Notes under the pieces: model-generated
The model's database searches: none
The model's input: the letters and a program-made list of their open reading frames with translations, nothing else
Told to the model about the DNA's origin: nothing
Origin: Acidobacteriota bacterium
Lineage (GTDB): Bacteria > Acidobacteriota > Terriglobia > Terriglobales > Acidobacteriaceae
Assembly (NCBI GenBank): GCA_021806005.1
Contig: JAJZDM010000005.1
Location: 1 to 64,000, forward strand
Reading direction: 5' to 3'
DNA: 64,000 nucleotides
Made by a program: the position numbers and the translations under genes
In this document: piece by piece, positions 48,114-59,015 of the stretch
How positions within the stretch are numbered: the stretch's first letter is position 1
Layout of the letters: the number at the start of each line of letters is the position of its first letter

Positions 48114-49595
48114 TTGACCCCCTCAGAGACAGCAACACCTACTGGCAGTTCCCTCGATATTCAGGATGAGACTCTTACTCCGAGCGCGACCCAAAGCTCG
48201 CTGGAGACTCCGGACCAGACCGGCCATGACCACGACCATGCCGGCCACGATCACGATCACGCCGGCCATGACCATACTCATGCCCCAGCTCCCACGCTGA
48301 ATCCGGAGTTGACCCGGACCATCGAAGTCGACGCACCGGTGGAGGAGGTCAACAAGGCCTTCCAGCAGGTGACCAAGCGCTATGCGAAGCTGGCGCGCAT
48401 CCCGGGCTTCCGGGTGGGCAAGGTTCCGCCCTCGCTGATCAAGTCGCGCTTTGCCAGGGAGCTTCGCCAGGAGGTCCTGGAGACTCTGGTAAGCGATCAC
48501 TTCCGGTTGGCTCTGTCGGAGCAGAAGATGCAGCCCGTCTCACAGCCCCAGGTCAGCGAGATGATGCTGGCCGAGGGAGCGCCGCTGAAGTTCAAGGCGA
48601 CCTTCGAGGTGCTGCCGGAGATCCAGCTTGATGGTTATGACTCCATCAAGGTCGAGCGGCCGAGTGTGGCTCTGGAAGAGGGCGAGTTCGAGGCGGAACT
48701 GGACAGCGTCCTGGATCACCATGCAACCGTTGAGTCAGTGGAAGAAGACCGGGCGATCGTGGACGGAGACTGGGCCGAGATCAGCTTCAAAGGGAACATT
48801 CAGGATCTTGCCCAGGTGGTGGGCGAAGAGGGCGTAGAGGGCAAAGAGGCCGCCCAGCCGATCAGCGGGGAGGACGTGCTGATTGAGGTGGGAGGCAAGA
48901 ACACCCTGCAGGCGTTCATCGAGGCCCTGCGCGGTGCGCGGGTGGGCCAGGAGCTCTCCTTTGAGGCTACCTATCCGGCGGAGTTTGGCGATGCTCGTCT
49001 GGCGGGCCGGACGGTGAGCTATGACGTGACGGTGAAGGCGATCAAGAAAAAGAGCTTCCCGGAGCGCGATGAGGAGTTTGCCAAGCAGTTGGGGCCCTAC
49101 GAGGACTGGAGCGAGTTTGAGGCCAAGCTGCGGGAGCGCCTTGAGGAGCGCAAGAAGCGGGCCCTGGAGGCCCAGGCGCGCGACAAGATGCTGGAGGAGC
49201 TTGCGACCAGGTTCAACTTCCCGGTTCCGGAGACCTTTGTCCAGCAGCAGATTGATGCCCGGCTGGAGCGCGGACTGCGCGCGCTGGCCGCGCAGGGGAT
49301 GAGTTCGGAGGCGATGCGCCAACTGAACTTTGAGCGCCTGCGCGAGGCCCAGCGCGACCAGGCCATCCATGAGGTGAAGGTATCACTGATACTGGATCAC
49401 ATTGCGCAGCTCGAGCACATCGAGGTGAGCGACGACGAGATGGAGCGGGAGCTGCTGATGCTCTCCCTGAGCACGCGCGAGCCCTTGGAAGCGTTGCGTA
49501 AGCGCCTGGCAGCAGACCAGTCCCTGGGGCGGATCCGCGAACAGGTGCTACGGGAAAAGACGGGAACGGCGCTGTTTGAGCGGCTGGCGGGTTAG
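48114..49595 (+). CDS. tig: Trigger factor with histidine-rich N-terminal extension
   Basis: The 493-residue ribosome-bound chaperone has the ribosome-docking motif GFRVGKVPP at 98-106, a PPIase-like domain (near 220-310) and a long helical C-terminal domain. Before the usual start it carries about 60 extra residues. These include three HDHDHAG-like units (38-56) with nine histidines in 19 residues, resembling a metal-binding tail. The TTG start has GGAAGG at 48101-48106, and no later start precedes the ribosome-binding domain, so the extension is probably translated. It heads the tig-clpP-clpX group. Confidence 0.94.
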   Translation: MTPSETATPTGSSLDIQDETLTPSATQSSLETPDQTGHDHDHAGHDHDHAGHDHTHAPAPTLNPELTRTIEVDAPVEEVNKAFQQVTKRYAKLARIPGFRVGKVPPSLIKSRFARELRQEVLETLVSDHFRLALSEQKMQPVSQPQVSEMMLAEGAPLKFKATFEVLPEIQLDGYDSIKVERPSVALEEGEFEAELDSVLDHHATVESVEEDRAIVDGDWAEISFKGNIQDLAQVVGEEGVEGKEAAQPISGEDVLIEVGGKNTLQAFIEALRGARVGQELSFEATYPAEFGDARLAGRTVSYDVTVKAIKKKSFPERDEEFAKQLGPYEDWSEFEAKLRERLEERKKRALEAQARDKMLEELATRFNFPVPETFVQQQIDARLERGLRALAAQGMSSEAMRQLNFERLREAQRDQAIHEVKVSLILDHIAQLEHIEVSDDEMERELLMLSLSTREPLEALRKRLAADQSLGRIREQVLREKTGTALFERLAG

Positions 49596-49618
49596 GATAG
49601 ACGGACAAGCCGGGATGA

Positions 49619-49643
49619 CGGCGCAGCCCCTTCGGCTGCGCCG
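49619..49643 (+). promoter_or_regulatory. Perfect hairpin between tig and clpP
   Basis: Ten-base arms (CGGCGCAGCC at 49619-49628 and its complement at 49634-49643) close a five-base loop, 24 bases after the tig stop. There is no T-run, so it may be an RNA-processing or attenuating element rather than a terminator. Confidence 0.55.
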
Positions 49644-49687
49644 GTCCGAAACAAGGGAGCAGGTCTAGAAGCAAAGGAAAGAGAGCT

Positions 49688-50281
49688 ATGGGACTGATAC
49701 CGATGGTGCTGGAGCAGACGAGCCGGGGAGAACGCTCCTATGACATCTACAGCCGTCTGCTGCGCGACAACATCATCTTTCTGGGCACGCCGATCGACGA
49801 CAACATCGCCAACCTGATCATTGCTCAACTGTTGTTTCTCTCCGGCGAGGACCCGGAGAAGGACATTCAGCTTTACATCAATTCGCCGGGAGGATCGATC
49901 TCGGCAGGCCTGGCGATCTATGACACGATGCAGTACATCAAGAATGATGTGGTGACCTTCTGTATCGGACAGGCAGCCTCCATGGGAGCGTTTCTGCTGA
50001 TGGCGGGCAAGAAGGGCAAGCGATTCACGCTGCCCAACTCGCGGATTCTGATCCACCAGCCCTCCATGGGCGGACTGGGCGGACAGGCCACCGACATTGA
50101 CATTCACGCGCGTGAGATCCTGCGCATCCGGGAGCTGACCAACAAGCTGATGAGCCAGAACACCGGCCAGCCGCTGGAACGGATCGAGCGGGATGTGGAG
50201 CGCGACTTCATCATGACCGCCCCGCAAGCCAAAGAGTACGGGATCATCGACGACATCATTGATCGTCCCCGGACGGCTTAG
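49688..50281 (+). CDS. clpP: ATP-dependent Clp protease proteolytic subunit ClpP
   Basis: The 197-residue serine protease forms the tetradecameric core served by ClpX and ClpC. The catalytic Ser98 is in [11 protein letters not shown] and His123 in [10 protein letters not shown]; the third residue is in the ERDF segment near 173. The N-terminal [25 protein letters not shown] is typical of processed ClpP. AAAGAGAG precedes the ATG. Substrate-feeding ATPases ClpX (376 bases downstream) and ClpC (5 kb upstream) are both encoded here. Confidence 0.98.
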   Translation: MGLIPMVLEQTSRGERSYDIYSRLLRDNIIFLGTPIDDNIANLIIAQLLFLSGEDPEKDIQLYINSPGGSISAGLAIYDTMQYIKNDVVTFCIGQAASMGAFLLMAGKKGKRFTLPNSRILIHQPSMGGLGGQATDIDIHAREILRIRELTNKLMSQNTGQPLERIERDVERDFIMTAPQAKEYGIIDDIIDRPRTA

Positions 50282-50657
50282 AGCAGATCCGGAATTTCTT
50301 TACCTGGTGCACCCGGTATCGGCTACGACCTTCCCGGGGAAGGCTCCAGCCGATACCGGGTGCACCACAGACATCTGCTGCAAAGATTGCCTTTACTGAG
50401 AGCTGAGCGATTCCAGAACCGCCCGTGCCGACCGAGACCGCGCGGGCGATCTTGATGCGCAGAACATTGCGGCCGATGGGCACTTCTCTTCCAACCTGTG
50501 CTGGTGCCTGAGGGTGGGACAACCCAATCTGGCACGGGAACCCAGTTGCACATCCGGAGATGCGAAGAGGCTCGCTGGGGATTCCTCCCCGGTGTAGACT
50601 AAAGATTGATTTTGGCGCACCCTCAGACGGCGTGGGCGCGAAGGAGTTCATCCACCT
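50282..50657. other. clpP-clpX intergenic region
   Basis: This 376-base gap carries a perfect 20-base inverted repeat near its left end and no gene. The rest, 50368-50657, has frames without ribosome binding sites. A promoter for clpX probably lies near 50595-50605, where TAGACTAAAGAT occurs, but no -35 is clear. Confidence 0.45.
50305..50367. repeat. Perfect 20-base inverted repeat between clpP and clpX
   Basis: Arms at 50305-50324 and 50348-50367 are exact reverse complements. The 23-base spacer contains a second palindrome (CCTTCC at 50329-50334 with GGAAGG at 50338-50343), so the RNA would form a 63-base nested hairpin. No T-run follows. Confidence 0.8.
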
Positions 50658-51950
50658 ATGAAGACCTCTCGTGGCGCGGAAGAGTCGCTACGCTGCTCGT
50701 TTTGCCATAAGTCGCAGGACGCAGTCGCAAAACTGATCTCCTCCCCATCGGATTATCCGCGTGCCTACATCTGCGACGAGTGCGTTGCCGTATGCAACTC
50801 GATCCTCGAGGACGACAAGGGAGAGTCGCAACCGGGATCCACACCGATTCATCTGCCCAAGCCGGTAGAGGTGAAGGCGTTTCTGGACGAGTATGTGATC
50901 GGGCAGGAGCAGACCAAGAAGAAGCTTGCGGTTGCGGTCTACAACCACTACAAGCGCATCCAGATGAACAAGACGCGCGGCAACGATGTGGAGATGCAGA
51001 AGTCCAACATCCTGCTGGTGGGCCCGACCGGTTCGGGCAAAACGCTGCTGGCCCAGACCCTGGCCAAGATGCTGGATGTACCTTTTGCGATCGTGGACGC
51101 GACCACACTCACCGAGGCAGGATATGTTGGCGAAGACGTGGAGAACATCATCCTGAAGCTGCTGCAGGCGGCCGATGGGGATGTGACGCGCGCGCAGCAG
51201 GGCATCATCTACATCGATGAGATCGACAAGATCGGGCGCAAGGATGAGAATCCGTCGATCACCCGCGACGTCTCAGGCGAGGGTGTGCAGCAGGCGCTGC
51301 TGAAGCTGCTGGAGGGCACCATCGCCAACGTTCCTCCGCAGGGTGGGCGCAAGCATCCGCACCAGGAGTTCACCATCGTCGACACCACCAACATCCTGTT
51401 TATTTGCGGAGGAGCCTTTGTAGGCCTGGAGAAGGTGATCGGACGGCGCGTGGGCAAGAAGGCGCTGGGTTTCAAGGCCATTGGAGAGGCGGAGGCCATG
51501 GAAGAGGCCGAAGTGGTTACACCGATCCGTGCGCAACGGGACACCGACCTGCTGCGCCAGGCGGAGCCACAGGATCTGCTCAAGTATGGCCTGATTCCGG
51601 AGTTTGTGGGACGACTGCCGGTACTGGGCATTCTGGATGAACTGGATGAAGCCGCGCTGATCGACATCCTGACCCGTCCGCGCAATGCGATTCTGAAGCA
51701 GTACGCCAGGCTCTTCGACTACGAGGGCGTCAAAGTGATATGGACCGACGAGGCCGCCCGTGAGATTGCGCGCGAGGCGCTGCATCGCAAGGTCGGCGCG
51801 CGTGGTCTGCGCATGATTCTGGAGGAACTGATGCTGGACCTGATGTATCACGTTCCCAGCAACAAGAAGGTGAAGGAACTGGTGATCACCGACGAGATGG
51901 TCCGGTCGCGCGACATCATGATTCCCGTCGCCCTGGAGAAGGCCGGCTAG
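50658..51950 (+). CDS. clpX: ATP-dependent Clp protease ATP-binding subunit ClpX
   Basis: The 430-residue unfoldase starts with a zinc-binding domain (Cys13, Cys16, Cys39, Cys42 in LRCSFC and YICDEC). An AAA+ domain follows, with Walker A GPTGSGKT near 122, Walker [12 protein letters not shown] near 190 and sensor segments. The tripeptide IGF loop that contacts ClpP occurs as LGFKA near 275, as expected with one substitution. Length is normal. A terminator follows the gene, separating it from lon. Confidence 0.98.
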   Translation: MKTSRGAEESLRCSFCHKSQDAVAKLISSPSDYPRAYICDECVAVCNSILEDDKGESQPGSTPIHLPKPVEVKAFLDEYVIGQEQTKKKLAVAVYNHYKRIQMNKTRGNDVEMQKSNILLVGPTGSGKTLLAQTLAKMLDVPFAIVDATTLTEAGYVGEDVENIILKLLQAADGDVTRAQQGIIYIDEIDKIGRKDENPSITRDVSGEGVQQALLKLLEGTIANVPPQGGRKHPHQEFTIVDTTNILFICGGAFVGLEKVIGRRVGKKALGFKAIGEAEAMEEAEVVTPIRAQRDTDLLRQAEPQDLLKYGLIPEFVGRLPVLGILDELDEAALIDILTRPRNAILKQYARLFDYEGVKVIWTDEAAREIAREALHRKVGARGLRMILEELMLDLMYHVPSNKKVKELVITDEMVRSRDIMIPVALEKAG

Positions 51951-51992
51951 GCAGGACAGCCGGGGAGATGCCCAGCGAGGAATAAAATGGAG

Positions 51993-52020
51993 AGCGGACA
52001 GCGACGGCTGTCCGCTTTTG
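51993..52020 (+). terminator. Rho-independent terminator after clpX
   Basis: A ten-base perfect stem (AGCGGACAGC at 51993-52002 with its complement at 52007-52016) has a four-base loop and is followed by TTTTG. It lies 43 bases after the stop codon. Confidence 0.85.
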
Positions 52021-52063
52021 CATCTATGGTTTCGCCGCTTCAAGGCCGGTTGGCTCGGTCGAC

Positions 52064-52091
52064 TTGTCTCCACGCCCTGGAAGCGTACAAT
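52064..52091 (+). promoter_or_regulatory. Probable promoter of lon
   Basis: TTGTCT (52064-52069) and TACAAT (52086-52091) are 16 bases apart, between the clpX terminator and the lon ATG at 52149. No heat-shock operator such as CIRCE is visible. Confidence 0.5.
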
Positions 52092-52148
52092 TCCGATCAA
52101 GCTGGACAAGCATCGTTTCCGCCCCGAGCCCGTCTAATCTGGAGGCCT

Positions 52149-54578
<2,430 letters not shown>

Positions 54579-54677
54579 GACGGACGAATCGAGTCTCCGA
54601 GCTCACCTTCACGACCTCGTGGAGCGGGCCCGGGACTCCAATCGTCGCACCATGCTGACTGCAGCGAAGACGAAGAC

Positions 54678-54956
54678 TCAGCAGCCTCCCGCGATGGAGG
54701 GGATCAACATGACCTCATCGCCGTCCGCGAAGCGATGGTCCTCGCCGCCCAGAAAGCGGATGTCCTCATCGTTGACGTAGACGTTGACGAAACGGCGCAG
54801 CTTGCCGTTGGTATCCTTCACATTCTGGGCCAGGGCAGGATATCGAAGCTCGAACTCGGCCAGCAGGCCGGGAAGATCCTGGGCCTGCGATTCAAAGGAC
54901 TTTTGGCCCTCGGTGTGGCGGGCCAGGGCGGTGGGAAGGACGATTCTGATGCTCAA
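54678..54956 (-). CDS. MoaD/ThiS-like sulfur carrier ending in Gly-Gly-Cys
   Basis: A 92-residue ubiquitin-fold protein of the MoaD/ThiS family. It has VRIVLP-like first strand (IRIVLPTALARH), the central FVNVYVNDEDIRFLGGED and the late DGDEVMLIPSIAGG. Active carriers end in Gly-Gly; here a final Cys follows, so the tail would need trimming before activation. The TTG start overlaps the upstream PLP enzyme's stop codon by four bases. That pairing recalls CysO, which delivers sulfur to CysM in Mycobacterium, more than molybdopterin synthase. Confidence 0.85.
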   Translation of the reverse strand: MSIRIVLPTALARHTEGQKSFESQAQDLPGLLAEFELRYPALAQNVKDTNGKLRRFVNVYVNDEDIRFLGGEDHRFADGDEVMLIPSIAGGC

Positions 54957-56263
54957 TGGGCACCTCCTGCAAGTGCGGGTTCAGCCTGGATGCCGAAGAG
55001 TTCGGGCTCGACGGAACGGATGTACTGGTCAAAGTCAGAGAGCTTGGGACGGACTGCATACTCTTCCGCAAAGCGCCCGTGGAGGGCGTCAGTGGTCTTG
55101 AGACCGTTGCCGGTGATGCAGACAACAGTCAGTTCATCGCGCCCGATGCGGCCCTGGGAGAGCAGCCGCGCGGTGACTGCGGTGGTGACGCCACCGGCCG
55201 TTTCGGTGAAGATACCTTCATCCTCAGCCAGTTCCTGGATACCGGAGACCAACTCGACATCAGAGACATCCTCCGCCCATCCGCCCGTCTCCTGAATCAT
55301 CCGGGCGGCTGCCGGACCATCGGCGGGGTTGCCGATGGCCAGGGAGCGGGCGATGGTCTGGGGGCGCTGGGGCTCGATGAGGTCCCAGCCGTTTTTCACC
55401 GCGTGGGCGATGGGCGAGCAGCCGGTAGCCTGCGCTCCGAAGAAGCGGACCGGCTTGTCCTCCACCAGTCCCAGGGCGACGAACTCCTGAAAGGCCTTGC
55501 GGATCTTGCGAATGAGCGAGCCGCCGGCCATGGGGCAGACGACGTTATCGGGCAGACGCCAGCCAAGCTGTTCGGCGATCTCGTAACCGACGGTTTTGGA
55601 GCCCTCGGCGTAGTAAGGGCGAAGGTTCACATTCACAAAACCCCAGCGGTACTCATCGGCGATGAGGGTGCAGAGGCGGTTGACGTGGTCGTAGTTGCCC
55701 GCGATACGCACCAGGCGAGCTCCGTAGACCTGGGTGTTGAGTACCTTGGCCGCCTCCAGATCGGACGGCACCAGGATGCAGGCCTTGAGCCCCAGGCGTG
55801 CGGCCTGGGCCGCGGTGGCGTTGGCCAGATTGCCGGTGGAGGAGCATCCCACGGTGGTGAATCCAAAGGCCTGCGCGTTGGCCAGGGCGACCGAGACCAC
55901 GCGATCCTTGAAGCTGAGTGTGGGAGAGCAGACAGCGTCGTTTTTGAGGTAAAGATTGTTTGAGCCGAGTCGCCTGCCCAGATTACGCGCCCGGACCAGC
56001 GGGGTAAAGCCTACGGGAAGATCGGGCTGAAAGGCCCGAATGACAGGAAGCAGATCCTGATAACGCCACATACTGGCAGGGCCGCGAGCGATCGATTCGC
56101 GGGTAAGGCGGCCACGCACGGAGTCCAGATCGTACTGGACCTCCAGAGGCGCAAGGCAATCCGGACAGGCGGAGAGAGGACGGTTGCCGTAGGTCTTGCC
56201 GCATTCGTTGCAGCGCAGCTCATAGCTGGTTGTCGAACACTGGTACGTACCGGGAGAGGACAT
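54953..56263 (-). CDS. Threonine-synthase-like PLP enzyme
   Basis: About 436 residues. An N-terminal zinc ribbon (ELRCNECGKTY, then ACPDC) precedes a fold type II PLP domain with the PLP lysine in SPTLSFKDR near 121, GCSSTGNLANATAA near 146 and CITGNGLKTTD near 386. This resembles class II threonine synthases, which carry such a ribbon. Coupling to a MoaD/ThiS-like protein allows a second reading, a sulfur-transfer enzyme using a thiocarboxylate donor, as for CysM. The ATG at 56263 starts just before the ribbon; the open frame upstream is not protein-like. Confidence 0.85.
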   Translation of the reverse strand: MSSPGTYQCSTTSYELRCNECGKTYGNRPLSACPDCLAPLEVQYDLDSVRGRLTRESIARGPASMWRYQDLLPVIRAFQPDLPVGFTPLVRARNLGRRLGSNNLYLKNDAVCSPTLSFKDRVVSVALANAQAFGFTTVGCSSTGNLANATAAQAARLGLKACILVPSDLEAAKVLNTQVYGARLVRIAGNYDHVNRLCTLIADEYRWGFVNVNLRPYYAEGSKTVGYEIAEQLGWRLPDNVVCPMAGGSLIRKIRKAFQEFVALGLVEDKPVRFFGAQATGCSPIAHAVKNGWDLIEPQRPQTIARSLAIGNPADGPAAARMIQETGGWAEDVSDVELVSGIQELAEDEGIFTETAGGVTTAVTARLLSQGRIGRDELTVVCITGNGLKTTDALHGRFAEEYAVRPKLSDFDQYIRSVEPELFGIQAEPALAGGAH

Positions 56264-56751
56264 CTTTTCGACTCCGATGGCCGAAGGGTGCTGTCCTGCA
56301 CTGCCGCTCTCTGTCTTGTGAATGGGGCCAGGGAGAGTAAGTGGAATCGATTCGCTTGGGAAAAAGCGCATGCTTCCACCGAATCTCATGTGCCCTGCGC
56401 CCGGAGCGCCATCATCGGCGCTCAGCGAACTCAGCCAGCTTCGCTGGCCCAAACAGGAGAGAGTTGACACCGGTACTTTGTTCTGTCCGGTTGTCGTGGC
56501 GTCACAGGGCTCGTCCCTCAACCACTCTGCATGAAATTCGACCCGCCGTAGCGAGAGGAATGATTAACGTTTACCATCGAACGCCCGCGGGCGCAACCCG
56601 CGCTGGTCCCGAAAAACTTCGCTGGAGCGCGAGCAGCGGCGCTGCTGCCTGGTTTCCCGAACGGTGACCCGACTGCAACCCATTGGCTCGCAACACGAGA
56701 GACGCCGATCACACAGCACGTTGCGGCGAAGTTCTATACTGGGCAGCAGAT

Positions 56752-57597
56752 ATGGCCATCTGGAAGGATATGCCGACGGCGACCGTCGCCAAGCCAGACG
56801 AACGAGCGCCGGCGAGGGCAGCGATACGGCCCGGGCAGGGTACGTCTGCGACTGCCGATGCGCCTGCGGCCGTGGAGTTGCAGCGCGTCTCGCGGCTGTA
56901 CGGCAGCTTCGTCGCTCTGCGCGAGATCACGCTGAAGCTGGCTGCCGGATCGAGCGTGGTGATGCTGGGGGAGAATGGTGCCGGAAAGTCCACGCTGCTC
57001 AAGGTAATCGCCGGGCTGCAATCGCCCAGCTATGGCCAGGTGACGGTCTTCGGCGAAGAGCCCAGGGACCAGCGCGGCACGGTAGCGTACATGAGCCACG
57101 CCACCATGCTCTACGACGAACTGACCGGGATGGAGAACCTGACCTACTTTGCCGGACTGCACGGCGGCAGTGTGCCGTCCGGTGGTTCCAGACGCGCCCA
57201 TCTGCGCGAGAGGGCGGCCCATGCGCTGACCGAGGTGGGACTGGACCCGGCCAACACGCGCCGGGTGGGCGAGTACTCACAGGGGATGCGGCAGCGGGCC
57301 TCGCTGGCGCGCGTACTACTCTCTGAACCGGATCTGCTGTTGCTGGATGAGCCCTTCTCCAACCTTGACGTCGGCTCTGCGCACAGCATGATTACCCGCC
57401 TGCTGGCCTATGTTGCCGAGCCTGCGCAGAGCGGGTTGGCCCGCACTCTGCTTTTGACCACCCACCAGGCAGAGCTGGCGCAGCCGCTGGCTCGGAGCAC
57501 GCTGACCCTGAGCGGCGGTCGCCTGGTCGCTTTACTGGAGACAGGGAAGGCCGCCGCTTCGCGGACCAGCGCGCCCATGCAGACCGGAGCCGACTGA
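56752..57597 (+). CDS. ccmA: Cytochrome c maturation ATPase CcmA
   Basis: A 281-residue ABC ATPase with Walker A GENGAGKST, signature EYSQGMRQRASLARVLL and Walker B LLLLDEPFSNLD. Short stretches after the Walker A (GLQSPSYGQVTVFGEEP) and the S-Q-G-M-R-Q-R signature are typical of CcmA. It is identified mainly by the ccmB, ccmC and ccmD genes that follow. The start is uncertain between ATG 56752 and ATG 56770, the latter having GGAAGG two bases upstream. Its stop overlaps the next gene by one base. Confidence 0.85.
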   Translation: MAIWKDMPTATVAKPDERAPARAAIRPGQGTSATADAPAAVELQRVSRLYGSFVALREITLKLAAGSSVVMLGENGAGKSTLLKVIAGLQSPSYGQVTVFGEEPRDQRGTVAYMSHATMLYDELTGMENLTYFAGLHGGSVPSGGSRRAHLRERAAHALTEVGLDPANTRRVGEYSQGMRQRASLARVLLSEPDLLLLDEPFSNLDVGSAHSMITRLLAYVAEPAQSGLARTLLLTTHQAELAQPLARSTLTLSGGRLVALLETGKAAASRTSAPMQTGAD

Positions 57598-58148
57598 TGA
57601 AACCCGCAGTCAAGGCAGGAGGCCCCAGCAAGACGAACGCGGCACGGCACCTGGATACCCTGGGGATCGCCTACGAGTTGCGCGCCTACGAGGTGGATCC
57701 GGACGACCTTTCGGCCGTCTCGGTAGCGCTCAAGGTGGGCCTGCCCGCCGAACAGGTCTTCAAGACGCTGCTGACCCGCACGCACGACGGCGAACATCTG
57801 TTTGCCGTCGTGCCGGGCAGCTCAGAACTGGATTTGAAGAAGCTGGCTGCGGCTGCGGGCGTACGCAAGGTGGAGTTGGCCGCACTGAAGGATGTGGAGC
57901 CTCTGACAGGGTACATTCGCGGCGGTGTGACGGTGCTGGCGGCGAAGAAGCCCTTCCCTGCCTTTGCCGATGAGACCCTGGAGCTGTTTGATGTGATTTC
58001 CATCTCAGCCGGGCAGCGCGGCCTGCAGTTATTGCTGGCGCCGCAGGACTATCTTCGCGCCACCTCGGCTGAAGTGGCCGACCTGACCAAAGCCAATCAA
58101 CCCGCTGCCGACGCTGCCCCCTTCCGCCACTCGCAAGGACACGCATGA
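57597..58148 (+). CDS. YbaK/EbsC-family Cys-tRNA(Pro) deacylase
   Basis: A 183-residue protein of the YbaK family, which hydrolyses cysteine or proline wrongly attached to tRNA. The N-terminal NAARHLDTLGIAYELRAYEVD, the central GLPAEQVFKTLLTR and the later GYIRGGVTVLAAKKPFPAFADE are family features, and length is normal. It is placed between ccmA and ccmB, overlapping ccmA by one base and ccmB by four, so it is fully embedded in the cytochrome c maturation operon. Confidence 0.92.
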   Translation: MKPAVKAGGPSKTNAARHLDTLGIAYELRAYEVDPDDLSAVSVALKVGLPAEQVFKTLLTRTHDGEHLFAVVPGSSELDLKKLAAAAGVRKVELAALKDVEPLTGYIRGGVTVLAAKKPFPAFADETLELFDVISISAGQRGLQLLLAPQDYLRATSAEVADLTKANQPAADAAPFRHSQGHA

Positions 58149-58825
58149 ACTACGCCCAGCACGTACTCACTCACCTTCGCAAGGATCTACGCCTGGAATG
58201 GCGCACCAAGGACTCGATCAACGGCATGCTGTTCTTTGCGCTGCTGGTGGTGGTGGTGCTCGCCATGGCCTTTGACCCGGCATCGTTTCCCAGCATGACC
58301 CGCCAGATCAGCGGCGGCCTGCTGTGGGTGGCGCTGCTGTTTGCGGCGATGACGGCGCTGAACCAGTCCTGGGCGAGAGAGACCAACAACAGTGTTCTGG
58401 ACGCGCATCGGCTCTCGGCGGCGCCGGCTTCCGCGCTGTTCATCGGCAAGGCGCTGGCCAACTTTCTCTTTGTTACCGCGGTGGAGGTGGTGCTGGCGCC
58501 CATCTTTACCGTCTTTTACAACCTGCAGCCGCTGGGCCAGACATGGAAACTGCTGGTGATCCTTCCGCTGGGGACCTGGGCGCTGGTGGTCAACGGCACC
58601 TTCTTTGCGGCGCTGAGCCTGCGCACGCGCAACCGTGAGACGCTGCTGCCCCTGGTGTTGCTGCCCATCACGATGCCGGCGTTGCTGGCCATGATCCAGG
58701 CCACTACGGCCGTGCTGACCGGCGAGTTTGAACCGACCTTGTGGATCAAGGTGCTGGTGGCCTATGTGATCATCTTCACAACTGCCTGCGTTCTTTTATT
58801 CCAGACTGTTCTGAGCGCGGATTAA
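58145..58825 (+). CDS. ccmB: Cytochrome c maturation permease CcmB
   Basis: A 226-residue membrane protein with six helices. The opening LTHLRKDLRLEWRTKDSINGMLFF is diagnostic for CcmB, with the conserved LRLEWRTK segment, and the later RNRETLLPLVLLPITMPALL is also typical. With CcmA and CcmC it forms the complex that loads haem onto CcmE. Overlapping start and stop codons couple it to the YbaK-like gene; a 190-base gap separates it from ccmC. Confidence 0.93.
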   Translation: MNYAQHVLTHLRKDLRLEWRTKDSINGMLFFALLVVVVLAMAFDPASFPSMTRQISGGLLWVALLFAAMTALNQSWARETNNSVLDAHRLSAAPASALFIGKALANFLFVTAVEVVLAPIFTVFYNLQPLGQTWKLLVILPLGTWALVVNGTFFAALSLRTRNRETLLPLVLLPITMPALLAMIQATTAVLTGEFEPTLWIKVLVAYVIIFTTACVLLFQTVLSAD

Positions 58826-59015
58826 ACATCGCGGAAAGCAGGAACGGCGCACAGAGTATGATCCTGGGATCGATGCGGAGAACGCGAAGGCGGGAAGGCC
58901 GGAGTTTGCCACAGGAGTGTGGCGCGGCACGCAAAGGCGCTCTCCGCACCGGAATGCCTCCGGGAATGCTTGCGGGCCGGCTTCAAGGGAGTGCGCTGAA
59001 GAGCTAAAATCATCG

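Noticed and set aside
48225-48281. The histidine repeat as a chance frame upstream of a shorter trigger factor
   Set aside because: No start codon with a ribosome binding site follows it before the ribosome-docking domain, and the TTG upstream is well placed, so translation is more likely.
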